From Cupriavidus agavae (GTDB lineage Bacteria > Pseudomonadota > Gammaproteobacteria > Burkholderiales > Burkholderiaceae), in assembly GCF_004217045.1 (NCBI RefSeq), contig NZ_SGXM01000001.1, positions 2,294,001 to 2,358,000 on the forward strand: DNA of 64,000 bases. Direction: 5' to 3'. This document shows, piece after piece, positions 17,734-26,793 of this stretch. The stretch's first letter is position 1. Each line of letters begins with the position of its first letter. A program made the position numbers and the translations under genes. Under the pieces are notes generated by a model that did no database searches, was not told the origin of the DNA, and saw only the letters and a program-made list of their open reading frames with translations.

Positions 17734-18429
17734 TCAGGCGGTCTGCGTGTTGCGGCGCTGGAGCAGCTTGCCCACCAGCACCACCAGTACCGCGCCGGCG
17801 ATGCCGAACACCAGGTGGGCGTGCGGCACGTGCACTTCGAACCAGGCGGCGTCCACCGGATCGCTGACCAGCATTTCGCCGGCCAGGTAGCCCAGCAGCG
17901 CGGCGCCCAGCACGATGATGATCGGGAAGCGCTCCATCACCTTGAGCAGCAGCGTGCTGCCGAAGACGATCAGCGGGATCGACAGGCCCAGGCCGATGAT
18001 CAGCAGCATCAGCTGGCTGCCTTCCGGACCCTTCTGGGCGGCGGCGGCCACGGCCACCACGTTGTCGAGCGACATGACCAGGTCGGCGATCAGGATGGTG
18101 CGGATCGCGGCCCAGATATTGTCCTTGGCGTCATGGCCGTCTTCGCCGTCGTCACCGGTCAGCAGTTGCACGCCGATGTAGACCAGCAGGATGGCACCCA
18201 CGATCTTCAGGTACGGCAGGCTCAGCAGTTTCACTGCGGCCACAGTCAGTACCACGCGCATGATGATGGCGGCGGCGCTGCCCCAGAAAATGGCCTTCTT
18301 CTGCTGGGCGGGGGGCAGGTTGCGCGATGCGAGCGCGATCACCACGGCGTTATCGCCCGACAGGACGATGTTGGTCAGGATGATCGAACCCAGCGCAAGC
18401 CAGAACGTGCTGCTGGACAACAATTCCAC
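17734..18429 (-). CDS. TerC family integral membrane protein
   Basis: A 231-residue, seven-helix membrane protein of the TerC/Alx/YjbE family, linked in other bacteria to manganese and metal homeostasis and tellurite resistance. The two family motifs with membrane-embedded acids are present: 'LSGDNAVVIALA' near the start and 'MSLDNVVAVAAAA' in the middle. A cytoplasmic-looking acidic loop 'TGDDGEDGHDAKDN' separates the halves. Its substrate is most likely a divalent metal, but this is inference. A 16-bp palindrome sits upstream (18576-18591). No yybP-ykoY Mn riboswitch pattern could be recognised in the leader. Confidence 0.88.
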   Translation of the reverse strand: MELLSSSTFWLALGSIILTNIVLSGDNAVVIALASRNLPPAQQKKAIFWGSAAAIIMRVVLTVAAVKLLSLPYLKIVGAILLVYIGVQLLTGDDGEDGHDAKDNIWAAIRTILIADLVMSLDNVVAVAAAAQKGPEGSQLMLLIIGLGLSIPLIVFGSTLLLKVMERFPIIIVLGAALLGYLAGEMLVSDPVDAAWFEVHVPHAHLVFGIAGAVLVVLVGKLLQRRNTQTA

Positions 18430-18575
18430 GGCAAGACTCCTCGAATTTCAAAGTTATGTTCCGTGCCCTTGGGCGGCCTCGCCGGCTGTGGCGGAACCGT
18501 TGCAACTGCGGGCATTCGGATGTCTGAACTACCAGACATGAAGATGTATCGCACGAACCTTTCGATTCGGTTTCA

Positions 18576-18591
18576 ATTACAGCGCTGTAAT
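18576..18591. promoter_or_regulatory. 16-bp perfect palindrome upstream of terC, probable operator
   Basis: ATTACAGCGCTGTAAT is a perfect inverted repeat about 150 bp upstream of terC. On the minus strand a TTGAAA that could be a -35 box (18576-18571) abuts it. Size and symmetry fit a dimeric repressor of the TetR, GntR or MarR type. The regulator is not in the neighbourhood. Confidence 0.55.
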
Positions 18592-18628
18592 GTTGGGAAA
18601 TACCCTAGGATCGGTGCCGCCAGAACGA

Positions 18629-18660
18629 CATTGCCCCCGCCAGTGACGGCGGGGGCAATG
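18629..18660 (-). terminator. Rho-independent terminator of sucCD
   Basis: A 13-bp perfect stem (18629-18641 with 18648-18660) around a six-base loop, about 75 bases past the sucD stop. Confidence 0.75.
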
Positions 18661-18733
18661 TTTGCGGCCGATGCGCCACCCCGTTCGCGCTGGAACGGGG
18701 CGCCGCGGCGGCCACGGCTTTCACCGGAGTGGC

Positions 18734-19615
18734 TTACAGCATTGCCTTCAGCAGGCGGGCCATTTCCGACGGGTTCTTGGTCACCGTGATACCGCAGGAT
18801 TCCATGATTTCCAGCTTGGCCTGTGCCGTATCGGCACCGCCCGAGATCAGCGCGCCGGCGTGGCCCATGCGCTTGCCCGGAGGCGCGGTCACGCCAGCGA
18901 TGAAGCCAACCACCGGCTTCTTCATGTTTTCCTTGATCCAGTAAGCCGCGTTGGCTTCGTCCGGACCACCGATTTCACCGATCATGACCACGGCGTCCGT
19001 ATCCGGATCGTCGTTGAACATCTTCATGACGTCGATGTGCTTCAGACCGTTGATCGGGTCGCCACCGATACCAACAGCCGACGACTGGCCCAGGCCCAGC
19101 GCGGTCAGCTGGCCCACGGCTTCGTACGTCAGCGTGCCCGAGCGCGACACCACGCCGATGCGGCCCTTGCGGTGGATGTGGCCCGGCATGATGCCGATCT
19201 TGATTTCGTCCGGCGTGATCAGGCCCGGGCAGTTCGGTCCCAGCAGCAGCGTCTTCTTGTTCTGCTTACGCATCTTGTCCTTGACTTCCATCATGTCGCG
19301 GACGGGGATGCCTTCGGTAATGCAGACCACGAGGTCCAGGTCGGCGTCGACGGCTTCCCAGATGGCGGCGGCAGCGCCGGCGGGCGGCACGTAGATCACC
19401 GACACGGTGGCGCCCGTCTGCTCCTTGGCGTCCTTGACGCTGGCGTAGATGGGAATGCCTTCGAAGTCTTCGCCGGCCTTCTTCGGGTTCACGCCGGCAA
19501 CGAACGCGTTCTTGCCGTTGGCATAGTCACGGCAGCCACGGGTGTGGAACTGTCCGGTCTTGCCGGTGATGCCCTGGGTGATGACCTTCGTATCCTTGTT
19601 GATCAGAATGCTCAT
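18734..19615 (-). CDS. sucD: Succinyl-CoA synthetase alpha subunit
   Basis: A 293-residue ADP-forming succinate-CoA ligase alpha subunit of the TCA cycle, which carries the phosphohistidine and CoA-binding domain. Seen: '[17 protein letters not shown]', '[11 protein letters not shown]', '[22 protein letters not shown]', '[10 protein letters not shown]', 'IGEIGGPDE' and the active-site histidine in '[12 protein letters not shown]'. Length is normal. It lies 68 bp downstream of sucC and the pair is one operon ending in the 18629-18660 terminator. Confidence 0.97.
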   Translation of the reverse strand: MSILINKDTKVITQGITGKTGQFHTRGCRDYANGKNAFVAGVNPKKAGEDFEGIPIYASVKDAKEQTGATVSVIYVPPAGAAAAIWEAVDADLDLVVCITEGIPVRDMMEVKDKMRKQNKKTLLLGPNCPGLITPDEIKIGIMPGHIHRKGRIGVVSRSGTLTYEAVGQLTALGLGQSSAVGIGGDPINGLKHIDVMKMFNDDPDTDAVVMIGEIGGPDEANAAYWIKENMKKPVVGFIAGVTAPPGKRMGHAGALISGGADTAQAKLEIMESCGITVTKNPSEMARLLKAML

Positions 19616-19683
19616 TTGCTAGTCCTTTTAGTCGCCCCGCCCGGCCCGTCGTTCACGTCGGCCCGGCGGCAACGCAGTTGTCC

Positions 19684-20850
19684 TTACTTGCCAGCGGCAG
19701 CGGCCACGACCTTCTGGGCGGCTTCTTCCATCGTGTCGGCCGAAATGATCGGCAGACCGGATTCGGCCAGCATCTTCTTGCCCAGGTCTTCGTTCGTGCC
19801 CTTCATGCGGACGACCAGCGGCACGCCCAGCTGAACAGCCTTCGAGGCCGAGATCACGCCTTCGGCGATCACGTCGCAGCGCATGATGCCGCCGAAGATG
19901 TTCACCAGGATGGCTTCCACGTTCGGGTTCTTGAGCATCAGCTTGAAGGCTTCGGTCACCTTCTCGGTCGTGGCGCCACCGCCCACGTCCAGGAAGTTGG
20001 CCGGCTCGCCGCCGAACAGCTTGATGGTGTCCATCGTGGCCATGGCCAGGCCGGCGCCGTTCACCAGGCAGCCGATGTTGCCGTCCAGCGAGATGTAGGC
20101 CAGGTCGAACTTCGAGGCTTCGATTTCGTTGGCGTCTTCTTCGTCCAGGTCACGGTACGCGACGATTTCCGGGTGACGGAACAGGGCGTTGGAGTCGAAG
20201 TTGAACTTGGCGTCCAGCGCGATGACCTTGCCGTCGCCGGTCAGGATCAGCGGGTTGATTTCGGCCAGCGAGGCGTCGGTGTCCCAGAACGCCTTGTACA
20301 GGCCCTGCAGCGCCTGGCGGGCTTGCGGCACGCTGGCGTCGGGCACGCCGATCTTGCGGGCGATGTCGTCGGCGTCCGAATCCTTCAGGCCTTCAGCCGG
20401 GTCCACCAGCAGCGTGTGGATCTTTTCCGGGCTGTGGGCAGCCACTTCCTCGATGTCCATGCCGCCTTCGCTCGATGCCATCAGGGCAACCTTCTGCGAC
20501 ACGCGGTCCACCACCAGCGAAACGTACAGTTCCTTCTTGATGTCGGCGCCTTCTTCGATCAGCAGGCGGTTGACCTTCTTGCCTTCCGGACCGGTCTGGT
20601 GCGTCACCAGGGTCATGCCCAGGATGTTCGTGGCGTAGGTCTTGACGTCCTCGATGCTCTTGGCCACCTTCACGCCGCCGCCCTTGCCGCGGCCGCCTGC
20701 GTGGATCTGTGCCTTGACGACCCACACCGGGCCGCCGAGCTGTTCAGCGGCCTTCAGGGCCTCTTCGACCGAGAAAGCCGGGATGCCGCGCGGAACCGGC
20801 ACATTGTATTTGCGCAGGATTTCCTTGCCTTGGTACTCATGGATATTCAT
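19684..20850 (-). CDS. sucC: Succinyl-CoA synthetase beta subunit
   Basis: A 388-residue beta subunit with an N-terminal ATP-grasp domain ('[20 protein letters not shown]', '[17 protein letters not shown]') and a C-terminal ligase CoA domain ('[19 protein letters not shown]'). It binds nucleotide and, with SucD, forms succinate and ATP from succinyl-CoA. AAAGGAAAC precedes the ATG at 20850. In many bacteria sucCD sits with sucAB; here it lies between terC and recA/recX, an arrangement typical of Burkholderiaceae. Confidence 0.97.
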   Translation of the reverse strand: MNIHEYQGKEILRKYNVPVPRGIPAFSVEEALKAAEQLGGPVWVVKAQIHAGGRGKGGGVKVAKSIEDVKTYATNILGMTLVTHQTGPEGKKVNRLLIEEGADIKKELYVSLVVDRVSQKVALMASSEGGMDIEEVAAHSPEKIHTLLVDPAEGLKDSDADDIARKIGVPDASVPQARQALQGLYKAFWDTDASLAEINPLILTGDGKVIALDAKFNFDSNALFRHPEIVAYRDLDEEDANEIEASKFDLAYISLDGNIGCLVNGAGLAMATMDTIKLFGGEPANFLDVGGGATTEKVTEAFKLMLKNPNVEAILVNIFGGIMRCDVIAEGVISASKAVQLGVPLVVRMKGTNEDLGKKMLAESGLPIISADTMEEAAQKVVAAAAGK

Positions 20851-20937
20851 GCGTGTTTCCTTTCGGGTAGGCGTAAAGGGATGGGAAAAGATTGGAATCG
20901 AAGGGCTTGCGCCTGTTCCTTGGGCAGACCGTGACGG

Positions 20938-21609
20938 TCAGCCCGACGTACCGTTGGGCCGGTGGACCGGGGTCTCCCCCCCTCCCGATGCCGTGGCATC
21001 GGCGCGTGACGCGCTCTGGGGGGACGACGCCGTGGCGCCGGCTCGCGGTTTCGGCTGGTGACCATACCAGCGCGGGTAAAACTTGCGGACCACCTCGCCC
21101 TCGAAATGCAGGGCATGGCAGCCGTGGAGCTGCATCGGCGGCTCCGGATTCGGATCATCGCCGCCGTCGCGGATCTTGAACACGTCGCCGGCAAAGGCCT
21201 GGATCGCGGTGGTCGGCAGCACGCCGGCCAGCTCCGTCAGGTGGCTGCATCCGGCCACGCCGCCCAGGCGCTCGCGCACGGCCTTGCGGAACCCCTTCAT
21301 CAGGTTCAGGCCGATCAACTGGCGATAGGCCGGGCCGATCGTGTCGCAATGTGTCGGATAAGGCACCCAATCGGAACACGCTTCGGCGTCCACGATGGTC
21401 AGGCGCAGATCCACCGTGACGCGCAGCCACAGGTCATGGAGCGGCTGGCCCTCGGGGCGGATGCGGTTGCCGGCCAGCTCGATGTCGCGCGGCTTGGTGT
21501 CGGTCAGGCGCGCTTCGATGTCCCACAGGCCGTCTTCCCGCAAATACGCTTCGGCCGTGATGGCACGGCGATGACGCAAGGCTCGGTTGACTGGGGGGGA
21601 AAGCGGCAT
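20938..21609 (-). CDS. DUF2889 domain protein
   Basis: A 223-residue protein whose first 180 residues match my memory of DUF2889: 'HRRAITAEAYLREDGLWDIEARLTDTKP', 'GQPLHDLWLRVTVD', 'CSHLTELAGVLPTTAIQAFAG'. The final 40 residues are a low-complexity Ala/Ser/Gly tail. No function is known for the family; here it lies between sucC and recX on the same strand. The ATG at 21609 gives the family start; a longer frame upstream lacks homology-like character. Confidence 0.82.
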   Translation of the reverse strand: MPLSPPVNRALRHRRAITAEAYLREDGLWDIEARLTDTKPRDIELAGNRIRPEGQPLHDLWLRVTVDLRLTIVDAEACSDWVPYPTHCDTIGPAYRQLIGLNLMKGFRKAVRERLGGVAGCSHLTELAGVLPTTAIQAFAGDVFKIRDGGDDPNPEPPMQLHGCHALHFEGEVVRKFYPRWYGHQPKPRAGATASSPQSASRADATASGGGETPVHRPNGTSG

Positions 21610-21948
21610 GACACCAGGGGCTGACGCGGCAGGCTGTTGTGGCGGAAATGGGGGCGAAATTCGCGGCGAAGATGGCCGGACAACAAGGCAGACGGCCCGG
21701 CAACAGACCGGACGGCCGCCATGGCCGGGAAAACGCGTGGAGTTTAACATGCCGCGCCGCTCCGACCGGGAACATCCTGCGCGACAGTCTGTCTGGCGCC
21801 GATTGTTGCATCGACAAAGCCCGCAAACCCTTGCTGCACAAGGACATCAGACATCCGCCGCGATTTGCCGCTGCGTTGCACCAGTGGTACGACAACTGCC
21901 TTGACGAGCGCACGAATACCCCTTATGCGTACGCAGGTATGCAGATGC
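21610..21948. other. Intergenic region recX-DUF2889
   Basis: About 340 bp without a convincing gene on either strand. Composition is slightly less GC-rich than the neighbouring genes, consistent with promoter and leader DNA for the DUF2889 gene. I see no clear terminator for recX, no repeat and no RNA gene. Confidence 0.4.
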
Positions 21949-22422
21949 CTACTCGTCGGCGCCGTCGAATTCGCCCTCGTCCTCGGCGCCTTTGAGTATC
22001 CGGCCAACGACCGAGCGCGAAAACCCGCGCGCCATCATGAAACGGATCTGCTTCGCGCGGGCCTCGGGGGTGTCCGGCGGACTGCCGAAGCGTTTGCGCC
22101 AGACCTCCGTGGCGCGTTCCAGTTCGGTGTCGCGCAACCGGTCCTGCAGGTCGCGCAGTTGCTCGCCGCCAAGTTGGTGGGTCTTCGCTTCCTGCATGAC
22201 GCGGGCCGCGCCATAGCGGCTGGCCCGCCGGTGCACGAGGCTATCGACGAAACGGTCATTGGACAGCCAGTTCTCGCGCTCCAGCGCATCGAGCAGCGTC
22301 TCCACCTGCTCGGCCGATTCCGCGTGCGGCGCCAGCTTGCGCGCCAGTTCGGCACGGCTGTGCTCGCGGCGCGAGAGATAGCCGACGGCGCGGGCCTTCA
22401 GGGAGAGCGGGGGGCGGGGCAT
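21949..22422 (-). CDS. recX: RecA regulator RecX
   Basis: A 157-residue all-helical protein of three-helix repeats, the modulator that binds and caps or disassembles RecA filaments. Family marks: 'SLKARAVGYLSRREHSRAELARKL', 'LERENWLSNDRFVDSLVHRRASRYG' and 'KQIRFMMARGFSRSVVGRIL'. It lies 97 bp downstream of recA behind a terminator-like hairpin, so it would be expressed by read-through at a fraction of the recA level, as known in E. coli. Confidence 0.95.
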   Translation of the reverse strand: MPRPPLSLKARAVGYLSRREHSRAELARKLAPHAESAEQVETLLDALERENWLSNDRFVDSLVHRRASRYGAARVMQEAKTHQLGGEQLRDLQDRLRDTELERATEVWRKRFGSPPDTPEARAKQIRFMMARGFSRSVVGRILKGAEDEGEFDGADE

Positions 22423-22453
22423 GGCGAAAATACGAGGCAGGCGATCAGAAACA

Positions 22454-22487
22454 AAAAAGCCGCCGCACGATCATGCGACGGCTTTTT
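22454..22487 (-). terminator. recA terminator / recX attenuator
   Basis: A hairpin (22454-22467 with 22474-22487, one internal mismatch at C22463/A22478) with A/T outer ends giving a T-run on the transcribed strand. It sits between recA and recX and should terminate most recA transcripts. Confidence 0.8.
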
Positions 22488-22519
22488 CTACCGGGTCAGG
22501 TTTGCAAGGCCGGGACGGC

Positions 22520-23578
22520 TCAGCCTTCCACCTCGGCCGGCGCCGTGGCGCCGTTGGTCAGCGCCACGCCCAGCGCGGCACGGACCTTGTTCTCGATCTC
22601 GTTGGCGATGTCGGGATTCTCGCGCAGGTATTCGCGCGCGTTGTCCTTGCCCTGGCCAATCTTCTCGCCGTTGTAGCTGTACCAGGCGCCCGACTTCTCG
22701 ACGATCTTGGCGTCCACGCCCAGGTCGATGATTTCACCCTGGCGCGAAATGCCCTGGCCATACAGGATGTCGAAGAACGCTTCGCGGAACGGCGGCGAAA
22801 CCTTGTTCTTGACCACCTTGACCTTGGTTTCGTTGCCGATGACCTCGTCGCCCTTCTTGATCGAGCCGATACGGCGGATGTCCAGGCGCACCGAGGCGTA
22901 GAACTTCAGCGCATTACCGCCGGTCGTCGTTTCAGGTGAACCAAACATCACACCGATCTTCATGCGGATCTGGTTGATGAAGATCACCAGGCAGTTGGTG
23001 CGCTTGATGGTGCCGGTCAGCTTGCGCAGCGCCTGGCTCATCAGGCGGGCCTGCAGGCCGGGCAGCGAGTCGCCCATTTCGCCCTCGATTTCGGCCTTCG
23101 GCACCAGTGCGGCCACCGAGTCGATCACGATCAGGTCGATCGAGCCCGAGCGCACCAGCGCGTCGGTGATTTCCAGCGCCTGCTCGCCGGTATCCGGCTG
23201 CGAGATCAGCAGGTTGCCGACGTCCACGCCGAGCTTGCCCGCGTACTGGACGTCCAGCGCATGTTCCGCGTCGATGAACGCGCAGGTGCCGCCAAGCTTC
23301 TGCATCTCGGCCACGACCTGCAGCGTCAGCGTGGTCTTGCCCGACGATTCCGGGCCGTAGATCTCGACCACCCGGCCGCGCGGCAGGCCGCCGACGCCGA
23401 GCGCGATGTCCAGGCCCAGCGAGCCGGTGGACACCACCTGGATGTCCTGTTCGACGTCGCCGTCGCCCAGGCGCATGATCGAGCCCTTGCCGAACTGCTT
23501 CTCGATCTGGGAGAGCGCGGCGGCAAGCGCCTTCTGCTTCTCAGCGCTCACGCCGGCGCCGGCCTTCTTGTCGTCCAT
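22520..23578 (-). CDS. recA: Recombinase RecA
   Basis: A 352-residue RecA, the strand-exchange recombinase and SOS co-protease. The Walker A motif 'GPESSGKT' is at about 75-82, the catalytic 'FIDAEHALD' follows, L1/L2 DNA-binding loops include '[22 protein letters not shown]' and '[20 protein letters not shown]', and '[13 protein letters not shown]'-like Walker B is intact ('[18 protein letters not shown]'). Length is normal. It is preceded by a 170-nt leader and a promoter overlapped by a LexA box at 23748-23763. Confidence 0.98.
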   Translation of the reverse strand: MDDKKAGAGVSAEKQKALAAALSQIEKQFGKGSIMRLGDGDVEQDIQVVSTGSLGLDIALGVGGLPRGRVVEIYGPESSGKTTLTLQVVAEMQKLGGTCAFIDAEHALDVQYAGKLGVDVGNLLISQPDTGEQALEITDALVRSGSIDLIVIDSVAALVPKAEIEGEMGDSLPGLQARLMSQALRKLTGTIKRTNCLVIFINQIRMKIGVMFGSPETTTGGNALKFYASVRLDIRRIGSIKKGDEVIGNETKVKVVKNKVSPPFREAFFDILYGQGISRQGEIIDLGVDAKIVEKSGAWYSYNGEKIGQGKDNAREYLRENPDIANEIENKVRAALGVALTNGATAPAEVEG

Positions 23579-23747
23579 GGTCGTCCTTCAGTTCAATGGG
23601 TAGCAATTGGTGTATAAATAGGCCGCATGCGGCGCGGCGCCTGATTTTCAAGACTTTTCCGATTGTTTTCGGAGGATTTCGAAGTTTTCGGCGCCCTGCC
23701 CGGCCCTGCGCGAGTCCCTTTCGGCCACCTGCGCGGAATGTCGGGTA

Positions 23748-23775
23748 CTGTATAAAAAAACAGTATGCTTGGCAA
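23748..23775 (-). promoter_or_regulatory. LexA box over the recA promoter
   Basis: CTGTATAAAAAAACAG at 23748-23763 is CTGT-N8-ACAG, the LexA operator. On the minus strand a -35 TTGCCA (23775-23770) pairs with -10 TATACA (15 bp spacer, 23754-23749) or TACAGT (17 bp), both inside the box, so LexA binding would block polymerase. The box also lies about 85 bp upstream of the divergent response regulator gene. Confidence 0.85.
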
Positions 23776-23845
23776 GCCCCACCGGTACCGCAGCCGGCGG
23801 CCGGCGATGCCAGGCCATAAAAGCTGCACAAGGGTGGAGACAACC

Positions 23846-24535
23846 ATGCGGATTCTGATCGCCGAAGATGACGATGTACTGGCCGATGGCCTGACGCGGT
23901 CGCTACGCCAGTCTGGCTATGCGGTGGACCACGTCGCCAATGGCGTGGAGGCGGATTCGGCACTTTCCACGCAGAATTTCGACCTGCTGATCCTCGATCT
24001 GGGCCTGCCCCGCATGCCCGGCCTCGAAGTGCTCAAGCGCCTGCGCACGCGCGGCGCCATGCTGCCGGTACTGATCCTGACCGCCGCCGATGGCGTGGAC
24101 GAGCGCGTCAAGGGGCTCGATCTGGGCGCCGACGACTACATGGCCAAGCCGTTCGCGCTTTCCGAACTGGAGGCGCGCGTGCGCGCCCTGGTGCGGCGCG
24201 GCGCCGGCGGCGGGGCCACGCTGATGCGCCACGGGCCGCTGGCGTTCGACCAGGTAGGCCGCATCGCCTATCTCAACGACCAGATGCTCGATCTCTCGGC
24301 GCGCGAGATCGGCCTGCTGGAGATCCTGCTCACGCGCAGCGGCCGGCTGGTGTCGAAGGAGCAACTGGTGGATCACCTCTGCGAATGGGGCGAGGAAGTC
24401 AGCAACAACGCGATCGAAGTCTACGTGCACCGGCTGCGCAAGAAGATCGAGGTGGGCGGCATCCGCATTGCCACCGTGCGCGGGCTGGGCTACTGCCTCG
24501 AAAAATTCCAGCCGGCGCTGGCCGCGCATGGCTGA
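23846..24535 (+). CDS. OmpR-family response regulator (TctD/QseB-like)
   Basis: A 229-residue two-component regulator: receiver domain 1-115 with acidic pocket 'EDDD' and phospho-acceptor D51 in 'LLILDLGLPRMPG', T/K switch residues in 'LTAADG' and 'YMAKPF', then a winged-helix trans_reg_C domain ending 'RLRKKIEVGGIRIATVRGLGY'. It is followed 21 bp later by its histidine kinase. Homologues next to TctE-type kinases control uptake of tricarboxylates or other organic acids. AGGGTGGAGA precedes the ATG. Divergent from recA. Confidence 0.92.
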   Translation: MRILIAEDDDVLADGLTRSLRQSGYAVDHVANGVEADSALSTQNFDLLILDLGLPRMPGLEVLKRLRTRGAMLPVLILTAADGVDERVKGLDLGADDYMAKPFALSELEARVRALVRRGAGGGATLMRHGPLAFDQVGRIAYLNDQMLDLSAREIGLLEILLTRSGRLVSKEQLVDHLCEWGEEVSNNAIEVYVHRLRKKIEVGGIRIATVRGLGYCLEKFQPALAAHG

Positions 24536-24556
24536 CGGGGCCGGCGCCTTGCGTCC

Positions 24557-26125
24557 ATGAGCCTCCTGCGACTGCCCTGGCGGCGCCAGCCAGCCGCCGC
24601 GCGCGCGTCGGACACGGCCCGCCCCACGCTGGCCGACGCCGCCGCCGATGACGCGGCGCTGGCCGATGCCCTGCCCCACCTCGAAGAAACCTCGGCGCAT
24701 CCCGCGCCGCGCTCGCTGTTCGGCGAGATCCTCGACTGGATGCTGGCGCCGTTGCTGCTGCTCTGGCCGATGAGCATCGCGGTCACGTACCTGGTGGCGA
24801 AATCGATCGCCAACGGCCCGTTCGACCGCGCGCTGGAATCGAGCGCCATCGTGCTGTCGCAGCAGGTGCGCGAGGTGAACGGCCGCGTGACGCTGCAACT
24901 GCCGCTCTCGGCGCGCGAGATCCTGCGCGCCGACGAGACCGACAACGTCTATTACCAGGTGGTGGGCCGGCGCGGCGAGTACGTGGCCGGCGACCACGAC
25001 CTGCCGCTGCCGCCCGAGGACGAACAGGGCCACGCGGGGCTGGTGTCGCTGCGCGACGACCGCGTGGGCGGCAACGACGTGCGCGTGGCCTATACCTATG
25101 TCGACCTCAAGAACGTGGGCGGCCCGCAGCACGTGCTGATCCAGGTGGCCGAGACGCTCGACAAGCGCGCCCGGCTGGCCAACGAGATCATCAAGGGCGT
25201 GATCCTGCCCCAGTTCGTGATCCTGCCGCTGGCCGTGGTGCTGGTCTGGTTCGGCCTGTCGCGCGGGCTGGCGCCGCTGACCGCCATCCAGCAACGCATC
25301 CGCGCCCGCAATCCCGGCGACACGAGCCCCATCGACGAGCGCGCCGCGCCGCAGGAAATCACGCCGCTGGTGGCGTCATTCAACGGCCTGCTGGCGCAGC
25401 TCGACCAGTCGGTGCAGACACAGAAGCGCTTCATCGCCGATGCCGCGCACCAGATGAAGACGCCGCTGGCGGGGCTGCGCATGCAGGCCGAGCTGGCGCA
25501 GCGCGAGCAGTCGCCCGAGGAGTTGCGCCGCTCGCTGGCGCAGATCGCCGGCAGTTCGGAGCGCACGGCGCACCTGGTCACGCAGTTGCTGTCGCTGGCG
25601 CGCATGGAGAACCTGGCCGGCGCGGGCGGCATGGTGCCGCTGGACCTCTCCGCGCTGGCGCGCGACGTGGTCAAGGACTGGCTGCCGCAGGCGTGGTCGC
25701 GCCGCATCGACCTCGGTCTGGAGGCCGACGACCACCCGGTGCTGATCACCGGCAACCGGCTGATGCTGACCGAGATGCTGAACAACCTGCTCGACAACGC
25801 CATCCGCTACACGCCGTCCGGCGGCCACGCCACGGTGCGCGTGGCCAGCGACGCGTTCGAGCCGTTCGCCTATCTCGATGTGGAAGACACCGGCCCCGGC
25901 ATTGCCCCGGCCGAGAGAGAACGCGTGATGGAGCGCTTCTACCGCGTGCTGGGCACCAACACCGATGGCAGCGGCCTGGGGCTGGCCATCGTGCGCGAGA
26001 TCGTGCAGCAGCACGGCGGCGAGGTGAAGATCGACGACCACGTCTACCAGCAGTCGCCGCGGCTGGCGGGGGCGCGGCTGCGCATCACGCTGCGCCGCAC
26101 GCCCACGGAAGACACCCCGGCATGA
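24557..26125 (+). CDS. TctE-like sensor histidine kinase
   Basis: A 522-residue inner-membrane kinase. After a variable 55-residue N-terminus it has a first membrane helix (about 63-83), a periplasmic sensor of 2CSK_N type (about 90-205), a second helix (215-235), a HAMP-like linker, the phospho-accepting H298 in 'FIADAAHQMKTPLAGLR', the N box 'NNLLDNAIRYTPSGG' and the G boxes 'DTGPGI' and 'GSGLGLAI'. It partners the regulator just upstream. The signal may be a carboxylate; the DUF4212 and MHS-transporter genes downstream would be candidate targets. The last bases overlap the next gene's start. Confidence 0.92.
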   Translation: MSLLRLPWRRQPAAARASDTARPTLADAAADDAALADALPHLEETSAHPAPRSLFGEILDWMLAPLLLLWPMSIAVTYLVAKSIANGPFDRALESSAIVLSQQVREVNGRVTLQLPLSAREILRADETDNVYYQVVGRRGEYVAGDHDLPLPPEDEQGHAGLVSLRDDRVGGNDVRVAYTYVDLKNVGGPQHVLIQVAETLDKRARLANEIIKGVILPQFVILPLAVVLVWFGLSRGLAPLTAIQQRIRARNPGDTSPIDERAAPQEITPLVASFNGLLAQLDQSVQTQKRFIADAAHQMKTPLAGLRMQAELAQREQSPEELRRSLAQIAGSSERTAHLVTQLLSLARMENLAGAGGMVPLDLSALARDVVKDWLPQAWSRRIDLGLEADDHPVLITGNRLMLTEMLNNLLDNAIRYTPSGGHATVRVASDAFEPFAYLDVEDTGPGIAPAERERVMERFYRVLGTNTDGSGLGLAIVREIVQQHGGEVKIDDHVYQQSPRLAGARLRITLRRTPTEDTPA

Positions 26126-26481
26126 GACGGCCGCCACGTGACCGGATGACGCCGCTGGAGCGGCGCGCATGGCGCCACAACGTGCGCTGGATCGGCGCGC
26201 TGGTGGCCGTGTGGTTCGTGATGACGTTCGGCGTGAGCTGGTTCGCACGCGAGCTGCGCTTCGACTTCCTGGGCTGGCCGTTCTCGTACTGGATGGGCGC
26301 CCAGGGCGCGCTGATCCTCTATGTACTGATGGCCGCGCTGTACGCCTGGCGCATGAACCGGGCCGACGACGAACTGCACGAGCGCGAGCGGATCGGGGCC
26401 GAGGCCCATCCCGCCGCGCCGGCAACACCGTCCCCGCCGGTTCCTGACACGTCCGGCGCCGGCGCGCGGCCCGTGCCGTAG
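26122..26481 (+). CDS. DUF4212 small membrane protein
   Basis: A 119-residue protein with two membrane helices (about 26-46 and 58-78) and the DUF4212 pattern 'WFARELRFDFLGWPFSYWMGAQGALILYVLMAALYAWRMNRAD'-like; I recognise it from the motif 'GWPFSYWMGAQG'. The C-terminal 35 residues are a Pro/Ala-rich tail. In other proteobacteria DUF4212 genes are directly followed by a sodium/solute (acetate-type) symporter and act as its small subunit. Here no such symporter is present; the next transporter belongs to the MHS family of the MFS. The ATG at 26122 overlaps the kinase stop (ATGA). A second start at 26146 is possible. Confidence 0.8.
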   Translation: MRRPPRDRMTPLERRAWRHNVRWIGALVAVWFVMTFGVSWFARELRFDFLGWPFSYWMGAQGALILYVLMAALYAWRMNRADDELHERERIGAEAHPAAPATPSPPVPDTSGAGARPVP

Positions 26482-26793
26482 GGGTTTTCGCCAACCGCGC
26501 CACGCGATGCTGCGCAGCAAGAGGGCCCGCCGCCGCGCTGCGGGGCGCCCCGCGCGCCGATCCACGGCATACCGCCCCGCGCCGCAGCAAAACCGCCGGC
26601 CTGCACCGCGCGGCGCCCGAGTAGCGTATACCCCGACGCTTTCGGCGACGTTTGCCGAAGTTCTGTCAGAACGCAGTAAGTTTCGCCTCCCACAATCCTT
26701 CCAACTTTGGTGAACAGGCCGGCACGCGCTCATGCACGGACCTGGCGCCGGGGACCATTTCGACGGAACGACGTCAAACGGAGGAGATAACAA
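26482..26793. other. Upstream region of the MHS transporter
   Basis: 312 bp with no gene. The first half is very GC-rich and the second is AT-richer, as in a promoter region. GTTCTG-T-CAGAAC (26660-26672) is a perfect 13-bp inverted repeat that may be an operator; a TTTGCCG at 26651-26657 may hold the -35. No terminator for the two-component operon is obvious. Confidence 0.45.

Larger units (their letters stand above)
18430..18733. other. terC leader and sucD 3' region
   Basis: About 300 bp without a gene. It contains a small inverted repeat TGTCTG/CAGACA near 18521-18538, the palindrome at 18576-18591 and the sucCD terminator at 18629-18660. The rest shows nothing recognisable. Confidence 0.5.

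Noticed and set aside
18430..18620. A yybP-ykoY manganese riboswitch ahead of terC
   Set aside because: The conserved loops of that class could not be matched; the palindrome is the only strong signal.
15850..18789. A 979-codon plus-strand frame opposite pglL, pilA and terC
   Set aside because: Composition is that of the antisense of GC-rich genes, and three recognised genes occupy the other strand.
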